NCBI RefSeq assembly: GCF_000003815.2
Contig: NC_049995.1
Span: 17,665,797-17,729,796 of the forward strand
Length of the DNA: 64,000 nt
Direction: 5' to 3'
DNA from: Branchiostoma floridae
Taxonomy: Eukaryota; Chordata; Leptocardii; Amphioxiformes; Branchiostomatidae
This document shows positions 45,301-53,984 of this stretch, piece by piece. The notes beneath the pieces are model-generated. The model had not been told where the DNA came from. It did not search any database and saw nothing but the letters and a program-made list of their open reading frames with translations. The position numbers were made by a program, and so were the translations under genes. Positions within the stretch are counted from its first letter, which is position 1. Each line of letters opens with the position of its first letter.

Positions 45301-48300
45301 AAAAGTAAATGTAAGAAAGCAAGCAACTGATTTTGATATCTTCAAGTAACCAGTCGACAACATCTATATATACCGACTTTGAACCATATTTAGTGACTAA
45401 AACCTATTGTTTACTCCTGGCGATTGTTGCCCTACGCGTAAGTTCTGAGAAGTACAAAAACGCTGCTGACTAAAGTCGTAAGTAAACCAGAGTTATGTAA
45501 CACGGAAGCACGCGTTTCACCCGAGGCTGTTCTCGCCTTTACGTCATGTGACGTTCTGGAGCCCACATGACCAACTTCAGCGTTACCATTTCGTCCACTG
45601 ATTTTCCAAGACATGTTACGATGCTAAACTTTCTTACAACACGAAGGTGTACAAGGATCAAATTTGAAGTCATTGGTCATTATCTATCCTAAAGAAGGTG
45701 ACAGTGGTTTTTGAAGATTTGATCCGTGTATACCGTGTATATTGTGTTTGATGAGTGTTTGTATCGTCATTTTATTGTATTATGATTACTACCAAAACAG
45801 AAGAGTTTCCATGGTCATTTTATAAAACATCGTTTAATTTAACTTTAATCTGTAAAAACCAACAGAACTCTTCCTTGTAGCAGGTTACTTTAAGACATCA
45901 AAGTTAGATGTGTTACGCAGCAAGAGAAGTAGTTGTATAACACCCAAATCTCCCGTGTCATGTTTTACGTGTGATATGGTGTAACCTTCGGCGCCCACGT
46001 GTTTAACCTTAAGAACATTTGATATGGTTTCACCCACAAACTACGAGGGCAAATACGGCACTGCACTCAAGATTGGAACTTATTTTGTAATAGCCCTGTC
46101 GCATTATCCACTTCGGGCGTATCGATGGAAGATCGGCCATATTTAAGATCGACAAAGGGTTGCGCGTATTTTTCACCTTAAAACGGTCCCTGTCACATAT
46201 AACTTATAAGCCATACTTTGTACCTTGTACAATTGTTGTGCAATAAAGTTATTATTATAAACGAAGCTCGGGAGATTGCCGCAGAATCGTCGTCCGATCG
46301 AATCGCGCCTAATGTGAGGAGGTATAATAACGCCACATACAAAGGACAAACAGAAGGTAGTCTTTAACCTCCCCAATCAAAGTCAGTCATTTGTACACCT
46401 GGGTGAAGTGAAGAAGGTCGTGTAAAGTGCCTTTCCAAAGGGTACAACGTCGGGGGCATGGCGACCATCGAACCCGGGACGTCTGAGTTACGAACGAAAA
46501 GCATGATATAGAGACACGTAACCCAACACTTTACCAGTTACGCCACATGCGACGCCACGAAACTAGTTGTATAACACGTCAAATCCCACGTGTCATTTGT
46601 GATGAGTGATTTGGCATAACCTTCCGCGCCCACGTGTCATTTGTGATGAGTGATTTGGCATTAGAACCTTCCGCGCCCACGTGTGTAACCCTCAACACAT
46701 TCTGATGTGGTTTCCTCCACAACCTTGGCAGCGAGCGAGCGAGCGATTTTGCAGATGCTCTCTCATCTAGAACCTACGTGGCGTACGAGGCCAACTTTCC
46801 TAATTTTCAAAGACATCGTTTCCCAACCTTCAGCGTTAGTTTGTCCTTTTTCCCACTTGTCCAACCTTTCCCAAAGCTTTACCGACCTGAAGTCACAGCT
46901 TTCAAGGAAGGCCGTAATGGTGGACATGCCGAGTCGTGAGTAAACAAATGTTATGTAACACCTTTCACCCATGACTGTTGTCGCCTTGGCGCCTTTTGGT
47001 GTGGTTTCACTTAGAACCTACGAGGCGTACGAAGCCCGCTTGCCTAATCTTCAAAGACATCGTTCCCCAAACTTGTCGTGTTTGATCTAGAACCTATGTG
47101 GCGCACGACACCCACTTGCCTAATTTTCAAAGACATCGTTTCCCACCATTTAGCGTTTGTCTGTCCTTCCGCCCACCTGTCTAACCTTTCCCGAAGCTTT
47201 TCTACGTCCCCGTTGACCTGTCATGGGGATTTTCTTAAAGTTCAGTCGGCAGCTGAAAGGAAGTAGTGATGGTAAAACGTAGCGTGCGTAAATGAGCGAA
47301 ATATTATGCAACGTAACTGTAGCAAATGGGTATAAAAGTGTGCAAATCACGAGAAGAATAGTAGCTTAAAAATGCACATAAAGTGTAAAATATAAAGCAA
47401 AACTTGTGAAAGTTAATGTGCCAGAACCATTAAGTAGAGCAAATGAGCAAAAACTTGTGAAAATTAAGCAGAGCAAATTAGCAAAATCGTGTAAGTGAAG
47501 TTTAGCGAATGTGCCAAAATGGCACAAAAGGTCTTTTTTTTCTATTTGCTTTGAGACAGACAGGGACAATGTGGCACAGCGCTCAAGTTAGTAACTTATA
47601 TAACGGTACCACATACACGGTACAGACAGAAGGTAGAAGCGGTCCCATAGCCTCTTGAGGCCGTGAGTAGGTTGCAGAAAGGTTACAAAATAATAATGAG
47701 TCCACCTCTACAACTAGTACAAAAACAACCCTACCGAGCTAGGACACCTTACACAATGCTGATTAGTGTTATGTGGGATACCATGGCGACCGAAGTGCGG
47801 AGCCCTGTGGTTTTTCCATGACCTTTGTGTAACTTCTGTCAATCATAAGTAGGTTGCAGAAAGTTAAGAAAAGAATACTGAATACGTCTCTCCTCTCCAT
47901 AATCCTAACGAGGACGCCTTATACAATGTTGATTGTTGTTATATGAGTTTTCACGGCAATCGAAGTGTAGGGTCCGGCGCTTTTTCTATGACCTTTGTGT
48001 AACTACTGTCAATCATAAGTACTAAGTAGGTTGCAGAAAGTTAACAAAAGAATACTGAATACGTCTCTCCTCTCCATAATCCTAACGAGAACGCATTATA
48101 CAATGTTGATTGTTGTTATTTGAGTTTTCACGGCAATCGAAGTGTAGGGTCCGGCGCTTTTTCTATGACCTTTGTGTAACTTCTGTCAATCATAAGTAGG
48201 TTGCAGAAAGTTAACAAAAGAATGCTGAATACGTCTCTCCTCTCCACAATATTTCTATGACCTTTGTGTAACTTCTGCCACTAATGGACAAACCTGCCAC

Positions 48301-51300
48301 ACTGCACGTCTCAACAGACTAATTCCAGACGAATGAGGTCGCCCGTGGCGTAACTGGTAGAGCGTTTGGCTCGGGATCTAGAGGTTCCGAGTTCGATACC
48401 CGCCGTGCCCCCGACGTTGTGCCCCTGGGAAAGGCCCTTTACACGACCTTCCTCACTTCACCCAGGTGTAAAAATGGGTACCTGACTTCGGTCGGGGAGG
48501 TAAAATAAAAGACTACCTTTACCTTCTGTCTGTACTGTGTATGTGGCACTGTTGATATAAGGTTCTAACTTGAGTGCAGTGCAGCATTGTCCTCGTCTGT
48601 CCAAAAACCAAAAAAAAAAAAAAAAATTGCGACGATTCCTTGATTCTCGACAGTCCAGGAATGTGTATTTTCTTGTTTACATGTAGCTTTGCAATGCAAG
48701 GACAAAGTCTCAGTTCAAAATTTCATTGAAACAATAATTTACATCTTCCTATAGTTTGGCTGTTTTGTTGTCTTTTTGGATAAGCAATGTTATAACGTTA
48801 CACTTTGCCTGGTACTCCCATTACAAATAGCACCGATGCAGGACCCAGTAACGTCGCCAACATGAGGACGTGAATCACCCGCTCTACGTGACAACATTGG
48901 GCAAATTATGAACTATTCTAGATTTCTAATCCATCTCAAGTGACCTAGTTAGCGTTAACAGTAATTGCACAAATGCCAAATACGTGGAAAAGAAACGTCT
49001 GGAGCTGTTATAGAATCTGCTCTGACAATCTCTGTAAATCCGTACAGTTTACACGATGGTCAAATCATATCAAATATCATTTTTGTCAAGTCCAGATCAA
49101 AGAGCTGTGCCGCTCCTCAATTTAAGTGGCAATTACGTCCGTCTGTGTGGCAATATTAACTTTTCCCGTTGCCATGAGGATACAAGCCAGCAGTAATTTG
49201 ATACCCCATGTCTGACCTTGCGTCATGACGTATGAGTTAAGAGAGAAAGTAGAAAGGTAACATTAGCAAGAAAATACATTTATTTCTTCATTCATATGGC
49301 CTGGTGTAACAAACTATAACTCTGTTTACGAGTATTCTGCCTCAAACGCATCTGCCTGGTGACCAGCCCCTCTAGCTTTGCCCTACCACTTGCTACATAC
49401 TGAAATCAACACCACATGGTGTCTGCTACTTTAACAGTAACCATAGTGACAGCCGTCTGGCTCCGGTCATCGATATTATTCGTCTAAATAAATGGTGTGA
49501 TCTGTTACATACTTTGTCTGACCCCTGCCTCTTCCCTCATGCCCCCATAGAAAAACGGCCTGCAGGCTGATTTGAGCTTTCATGAATAAGCAAGGGTCCA
49601 AACATACAAACAACCAAACAGCCCTGATACGTTATAATGGCGTGTTGATTTAACAGTGCCACCATTTTTACCCCTGCAGTACTCGCAAACTGAGGAGACC
49701 CAAAAACTACGTGGTGGCAAACCTGTGTCTGACAGACCTCATCATGTGCATCGTTTACTGTCCTGTTATCGTGATCAGTAGCTTCAGTGGAAGGTGAGTT
49801 CTTTTTGTTTGTTTGTTTGTTTGTTTGTTTGTTTGTGTGTCTGACGGACCTCATCATGTGCATCGTCTACTGCCCTGTCATCGTTATCATAGCTTTAGTA
49901 ACAGTTGGGTGAGGATGTTTTTCATCTGTTTGTGATGATCTTATCAACAAGCGATCTTGTGGATACGTGATCGTGACGTCAGCAGTTAGTCAAACGTGCC
50001 AGGAAGTTTAAAATGCCCACCGTATCTGTTCTGTGGTGGCTGGAGTGCCTTGATGTATCATCATCATCATCGTCATCGTCATAATAATCATCATCACCAC
50101 CACCATCATCATCATCAGTCTGATAGTCCTGATGTATATAGATTCCTTAATATCTCTTACTAAGTAGTCGTATTCAGTGTCCAGTTTCATGACTTTGTCC
50201 GGTGAAAAGTGCGGTATGACCCACTGATTCAATGTGGATGTGACTTCAATGAGACTTCCGACGATAGCGAGTTGGGGCTTTTGTGTTCAAGCAAGAAATG
50301 TAGCTTTGACCAATTGCTGACGTCACGCATCCACAACATCACGTGTCTGTAGCTCTCCCGAGTTTACGTTCTGTTAAGTTATTTGTCATCAGTATTCATT
50401 CAAAGAAGGTGACAGTGGTCGTTGAAAATTTGAACCGTGTTTACCTTTGTGTTGGAAATTTAGCATAGTACTATGATTTAGTAACAACACAGATGAGCTT
50501 TCATGATTACCAAAATGCTGTCATATGGTGTCCTCATAAACGCTTAAAACATTATCCATTCTCCCCAGAATCCCGACAGATGGCGCGTGCACGATGGAAG
50601 GGTTCGTGGTCGGGATGGCGAGCATCGCGTCGGTTGGCAGCCTGGTCGGTATTGGTGTCTGTATGTGTATCATTCTGTATCTGTATCACTCTGTATCTGT
50701 ATCTGTATACCCGGTATAACCGCCCTTTAGTGCAACACACTGAGCTTTTGTTTCTGTATCTATATGTCACACACGCTTCTGTATCTGTATCTGTACTTGT
50801 ATAGCCGGTATAACGGTCCTTTAGTGTAACACACCAGCTTTTGTATCTGTATCTGTACATGTACTTGACATCTGTGTCTGGCCAGTATAACTACAATTCG
50901 GCGTAACATACCAGCTTCTGTATCTGTATCTGTATCTGTATCTGTATAATAGTAGCAAGAATAAGCACCCTTCGGCGTAACACACCAGCTTTTGTATCTG
51001 TATATGTATAGCCCTTGTAAGCACACCCCCCCCCCCCCCAACGACCATTAAATGTTCATCATTCTTAGTCTGGATATGTTTCTTCTGCCCTCAGGTCGCC
51101 ATAGCCGTGGAGCGGTTCTTCAGCATCACCCGGCCGATGAAATCTCTCACCATACTCACCAAGCGGACTTTCCTAGGCGGAGTCGCTGTCGTGTGGCTCT
51201 ACTCCCTCATTCTTGTCATACCACCGCTGCTCGGCTGGGGGCGCTACGTGCGGGAGGAGACCAAGCTGAGCTGTTCCTTCGACTACCTGTCGACGGACGA

Positions 51301-51928
51301 CGCGAACAGATCTTACGTCATCTGGCTCGTGATTGTCGCGTTCGGATTGCCTCTTCTCGTGATCGCGTATTGCTACATCAGCGTCTTCATCACCGTTAAA
51401 AAGTGCACGAAGAAGAGAAAACTCATGTCTCCCCACAAGAAGTCCAGATCCGAAGTCAAGACTGCGGTAAACGCGTTCATCATGACCACAGCGTTCTGCC
51501 TGTGTTGGTGTCCGTATGCTGTGGTGGCGACGATGGGAATCAGCGGTTCCTCTGTCCAAGGCACGGTGGTCTTCGGAGCTGCTCTACTCGCCAAGCTGTC
51601 CGTACTCATCAACCCAGTTGCTTACGTGTTCTCCATTCCGAGTTTCCGCAAGGCGCTGTTCGGACACAGGAAGAGAGGATACGGCACGTCCGATGGGCTG
51701 GCGAACGATTCCTCGTCAGAGAAAAGACGGGGGAAGAAGCATGAATCCGATGCCAACAGCGCGACCGAGTATCTCAGACTGACTGTGTTTTACTCGATGT
51801 ACAGCCGAACGGGGCAGCTGAGTCCATGGGCATCCAAGCGGCTGGCAGGGAAGACCAAGTCCATGCTGGATCTGACTACGGAATATGGACGGTTGGAAAG
51901 GACTGCGCACAAGGAGAGCTGGGTGTGA
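42175..51928 (+). CDS. Opsin A, four exons, 398 residues
   Basis: Light-sensing seven-helix receptor. Exons 42175-42347, 49680-49793, 50569-50644 and 51095-51928 join in frame. N-glycosylation sites NLT, NTS and NRT lie in the N-terminus. TM1 has GN (residue 49), TM2 NLCLTDL, and TM3 C103-T-M-E106. The E/DRY motif is ER-F at 127-129. ECL2 has E175 and C181 in YVREETKLSC. TM6 has CWCP, TM7 K288, and NPVAY spans 294-298. K288 is six residues before the NPxxY Asn, as in rhodopsin (K296/N302), so retinal binding is expected. E106 matches position 113 and E175 position 181. The G-protein tripeptide site reads IPS. The C-terminus is ESWV. The opsin subgroup is undetermined; GW-RYV-E-SCSFDYLS is r-opsin-like in flavour. 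It is tail to tail with opsin B. Confidence 0.9.
42325..42625 (+). repeat. In-frame array of opsin A exon-1 ends with donors
   Basis: GCCGTCGCCTTGTACGCCTT plus CTGCAGGTCAGTAAA occurs six times, with spacing 75, 39, 75, 39 and 39 nt, all multiples of three. There is no stop until 42672. Five copies keep a GT donor (AG-GTCAGT or AG-GTCTGT); the sixth is TAGATT and lost it. Confidence 0.93.
42700..43010 (-). mobile_element. SINE family B, antisense
   Basis: The minus strand has the head GTGCAATGGCCTAGTGGGTA, GTCGTGAGTTCGATCCCGGC and the body TGGTACATGCTGCTTTCTCT. It lies in opsin A intron 1. Confidence 0.85.
43020..43990. other. Opsin A intron 1, nothing recognised
   Basis: No supported feature apart from a weak direct repeat (CATCATTAGAATTTTTCTTG at about 43291 and CATCATTAGACCATTTTCTT at about 43345). 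Confidence 0.4.
44000..44287 (-). mobile_element. SINE family B, antisense
   Basis: The same head and body as the 31588 SINE, with an A-rich tail (AAAAAAAAAG on +). CGCATT flanks both sides. Confidence 0.88.
44455..44810. mobile_element. MITE with AAGCCCCGTTTACAA ends
   Basis: Inverted ends AAGCCCCGTTTACAATTCA and TTGATTTGTAAACGTGGCTT. The arms contain GGCCGAATTT- and GAGCTCG-type inverted blocks like 11047-11254. Confidence 0.65.
44815..46190. other. Opsin A intron 1, no gene
   Basis: 45090-45125 carries a LINE-tail-like TTTATTGTACATTCATGC. 45625-45745 (AACACGAAGGTGTACAAGGA, GAAGGTGACAGTGG) matches a dispersed unclassified repeat at about 34770-34860, 35830-35860 and 50385-50460. Confidence 0.4.
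46195..46560. mobile_element. LINE tail, foldback half and SINE family A cluster
   Basis: 46215-46260 ends TTGTGCAATAAAGTTATTAT (LINE-type polyadenylation tail). 46285-46330 is half of the CCCCCCTCACATTAGGC foldback. 46340-46560 is an antisense SINE family A (GCCCTTTGGAAAGGCACTTT on minus). Confidence 0.6.
46565..46720. repeat. Short tandem repeat with CCACGTGT boxes
   Basis: GCGCCCACGTGTCATTTGTG and ATGAGTGATTTGGCAT are repeated two to three times; a weaker copy is near 45955-46010. Confidence 0.7.
46755..47240. repeat. Diverged 300-bp direct repeat
   Basis: TCTAGAACCTA-GTGGCG, CTAATTTTCAAAGACATCGT and CCAACCTTTCCC blocks at 46768-46925 and 47085-47235, with a partial copy at 47020-47080. 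Confidence 0.75.
47665..48295. repeat. 170-182-bp tandem repeat, 3.6 copies
   Basis: Units begin GTAGGTTGCAGAAAG and include ACGTCTCTCCTCTCCATAAT, GGGTCCGGCGC and GACCTTTGTGTAAC. The two middle copies are most alike. Confidence 0.9.
48335..48530 (+). mobile_element. tRNA-headed SINE (family A)
   Basis: Good A box (GTGGCGTAACTGGTAGAGCG) and B box (GAGTTCGATACCC), then GCCCCTGGGAAAGGCCCTTT and GGGTACCTGACTTCGGTCGG. A discrete tRNA gene was excluded because the downstream half is SINE body. Confidence 0.85.
48535..49670. other. Opsin A intron 1, nothing recognised
   Basis: Contains an A run at about 48610. No coding exon, TIR or tandem repeat found. GGTGTCTGCTACTTTAACAG at 49419 resembles GGTGTCTGCTACATTACTAG at 22937, both before GTAACCAT-GTGACAGC. 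Confidence 0.4.
49680..49793 (+). CDS. Opsin A exon 2 (TM2)
   Basis: Starts after CCCCTGCAG and ends at AG-GTGAGT. Reads TRKLRRPKNYVVANLCLTDL, then IMCIVYCPVIVISSFSG. It is the same length (114 nt) and phase as the TM2 exon of opsin B. Confidence 0.93.
49800..49912 (+). repeat. Duplicate of opsin A exon-2 end and donor, with (GTTT)n between
   Basis: 49839-49909 repeats the last 70 nt of exon 2 (CTGACGGACCTCATCATGTG, CATCGTCTACTGCCCTGTCA) up to a second GTGAGG donor. A GTTT microsatellite separates the two. Confidence 0.9.
49980..50130. repeat. (CAT)n-rich microsatellite
   Basis: CATCATCATCATCGTCATCG-type run at about 50059-50120. Confidence 0.85.
50569..50644 (+). CDS. Opsin A exon 3 (start of TM3)
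   Basis: After CTCCCCAG it reads IPTDGACTMEGFVVGMASIA, then SVGSL, containing the disulfide Cys and the position-113 Glu. The end is set by continuity with exon 4 and alignment to opsin B; the donor would be GTCGGT, a weak match. Confidence 0.8.
50650..51040 (-). mobile_element. LINE 3'-UTR repeats filling opsin A intron 3
   Basis: Four to five antisense units of the GATACA family (CTGTATCTGTATCTGTAT, GGTATAACCGCCCTTTAG and TAACACACCAGCTTTTGTAT), more diverged than the 22176 array. Confidence 0.85.
51095..51928 (+). CDS. Opsin A exon 4 (TM3 end to C-terminus)
   Basis: 277 codons from VAIAVERFFSITRP to ESWV, a single uninterrupted exon carrying TM4-TM7, the retinal lysine and the cytoplasmic tail. 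It is preceded by TTTCTTCTGCCCTCAG. Confidence 0.96.
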   Translation, partial: VAIAVERFFSITRPMKSLTILTKRTFLGGVAVVWLYSLILVIPPLLGWGRYVREETKLSCSFDYLSTDDANRSYVIWLVIVAFGLPLLVIAYCYISVFITVKKCTKKRKLMSPHKKSRSEVKTAVNAFIMTTAFCLCWCPYAVVATMGISGSSVQGTVVFGAALLAKLSVLINPVAYVFSIPSFRKALFGHRKRGYGTSDGLANDSSSEKRRGKKHESDANSATEYLRLTVFYSMYSRTGQLSPWASKRLAGKTKSMLDLTTEYGRLERTAHKESWV

Positions 51929-51998
51929 TGGACAGGGTTACGACAAAAAAAAATACTCGAGCCAATTGATTTGAGTTTACAAACGGTCAGATGAGCCT

Positions 51999-52300
51999 AG
52001 CGGCTTCAAAGCGAATGGCAGGGAAGACCAAGTCCATGCTGGATCTGACTACGGAATATGGACGGCTGGAAAGGACTGCGCACAAAGAGAGCTGGGTGTG
52101 ATGGACAGGGTTACGACAAAAAAAAATCAGTCACTCGAGCCAATGGATATGACCTTAACAAACGGTCAGACGATCCTAGCGGCATCAAAGTGAATGGCAG
52201 TGAAGACTAAGTCAATGGTGGACCTCACTACAGAATACGGACGATTAAAAACGACTTCGCACGAGGAGAGCTCGGCGTGTTGGACTGATTCTTAAGTAAC
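51999..52300 (+). repeat. Two extra copies of the opsin A C-terminal segment after the stop
   Basis: Period about 173-178 bp. Copy 2 (about 51999-52120) still reads SKRMAGKTKSMLDLTTEYGR, then LERTAHKESWV and stop, almost identical to the coding copy. Copy 3 (about 52180-52290) is decayed, with an early TGA. They lie in the putative 3' UTR. Confidence 0.9.
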
Positions 52301-52384
52301 GACAAAAATCCGTCAACTGGGCATAATTTTGGAAACGGTTAGACGTTTCTGGTAGTATCCGCTACCTTTTATTAGTGACACTGA

Positions 52385-52680
52385 ACAGATATGTTGAATA
52401 TCAGGTTTTATGATTTATCTATTCATAAATCGATATTTATCTATCTACTTATTTATTGAGAATGCAGACGATTCTCCTGCATGAAAAGTGTGATTTAGCG
52501 ATAGTGGTAAATGCTAGGTAAATATGATTTTGGAAACGGCCAGGTGTTTCAGGTTGCATCTACTACCTGATTATCATGATCAGGTTTTATGAGCTAAATA
52601 AGAATTTATTTATCCATCTATCTATTCATAAATCGATATTTATCTATCTATTTATCTATTGAGAAAACAGACAATTCAAT
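52385..52680. repeat. Old 170-bp duplication
   Basis: TATTCATAAATCGATATTTA and TCTATCTA-TTATTTATTGAGA occur at about 52425-52465 and 52623-52665, with shared upstream CAGGTTTTATGA. Confidence 0.7.
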
Positions 52681-53165
52681 ACATGGCAAACTCAGACAGC
52701 TTCGCTGATATTGGGTGCAACCACATATACGTAAAGGGGGTGAAAACGAATTTTAGAAGAGAATTTTGAGTCACGGCTAACGCCTTTTCGTCGTATGTTA
52801 TTACCTGGGTTTCTGACCTTCATTGAAAATTATGTCAGAAGTTTTATTTTGTGTCAGTCAAGTCTACCTGTGTGTCACTTTGTTACATTTTTGTATTGTA
52901 ATTGCCGTTTATATATAATTTATATATCATTTCGTAGTAACGGCTGAGTCTTTATACACATTGATACGCAAATTCCACCCTTTAGTTAATATATTCTATT
53001 CTTGATCCACAGTTTGACATCCATTATTATTACACTATTTCTAGACAGACACTACCGTTGAATTGAACAAAACATGTACCATGTAACAGGAAATCAAACT
53101 ATACTTTATTTTCTAGCTCGTGTAATGTAAAAGCGTCACAAAAGTGTCATTGAACGGAACTAGTC
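52680..53165. other. No recognised feature
   Basis: Possible opsin A 3' flank. An AATAAA on the + strand at about 53881 could be a distal polyadenylation signal, but intervening MITEs make this uncertain. Confidence 0.3.
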
Positions 53166-53170
53166 AAAAG

Positions 53171-53348
53171 TACAATAGAAGCCAGTTAATTGCACAACGG
53201 GTAATCGCACACTTCTGTTCATTGCACGAAATCCTAAAATCCCCCCGTGGTGCAGTCCAGCTTAATAAATTCGCTTTGATGCATCATTCGGATAATTGCA
53301 CGAAATGCACTGGGAAATGGGGTGTGCAATTAAACGGCTTCTACTGTA
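53171..53348. mobile_element. pogo/Tigger-like MITE
   Basis: Ends TACAATAGAAGCCAGTTAAT and its inverse ATTAAACGGCTTCTACTGTA, bounded by TA. Related to 13516-13696. Confidence 0.7.
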
Positions 53349-53605
53349 CCGTCTAGAGAGGAAGGCGGTAGACAATTGCAAATATGGGAGGATGATATCA
53401 GAGAGTGGACATGAATGACACTAAGAAACTAAGTGAAACACTAAGAAATACAGAAAACCGAGAAGGGTGGAGAAAAGGATGGTTTCCGGATCTTCTGTGT
53501 CCTAATGGTAAAATAGTTGGAGTGAAGGATAGATGAGAATGCAAAATAATATTCTATTACATTATATTATATCATATTAATGTAAAATAATATTATATCA
53601 CATTG

Positions 53606-53778
53606 TACAGTCAAACCTGTATTAGGGGCCACCTCTACACCTGTCCATAGTGGCCACTTTTTGTCGGTCCCTTGGGTATTTTATCTACAAGTTGCCACCT
53701 CTATACAGAGGCCACCTGTCTATAGTGGCCAAATTTGTCCGGTCCCTTGAGTGGCCGCTATAGACAGGTTTGACTGTA
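53606..53778. mobile_element. MITE with TACAGTCAAACCTGT ends
   Basis: Near-perfect TIRs TACAGTCAAACCTGT / ACAGGTTTGACTGTA. Internal repeats of GGCCACCT-TATA-AG and CGGTCCCTTG. Confidence 0.88.
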
Positions 53779-53984
53779 TTATATCATATTATAAAGTATA
53801 TTTATATATTTGTATATGTATATGATATATGGTGACTGAGATTATTTCTGTTCTGCTTTTATGATGTATCCTGGAACTGAAAATAAATATATGTTTTTTA
53901 AGTATGTCTGCTGTCATTTATGTTTATTTTTTAAAGACATGTGAGATCCCCGTTACTTTCAGAGGGTGTTTATCACAGAGTACT

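Noticed and set aside
48335..48420. Possible tRNA gene with A and B boxes
   Set aside because: The sequence continues into the SINE body shared with other copies, and no proper anticodon-stem cloverleaf could be drawn.
51173..51612. 128- and 79-codon ORFs antisense to opsin A
   Set aside because: Shadows of the opsin exon; no independent features.
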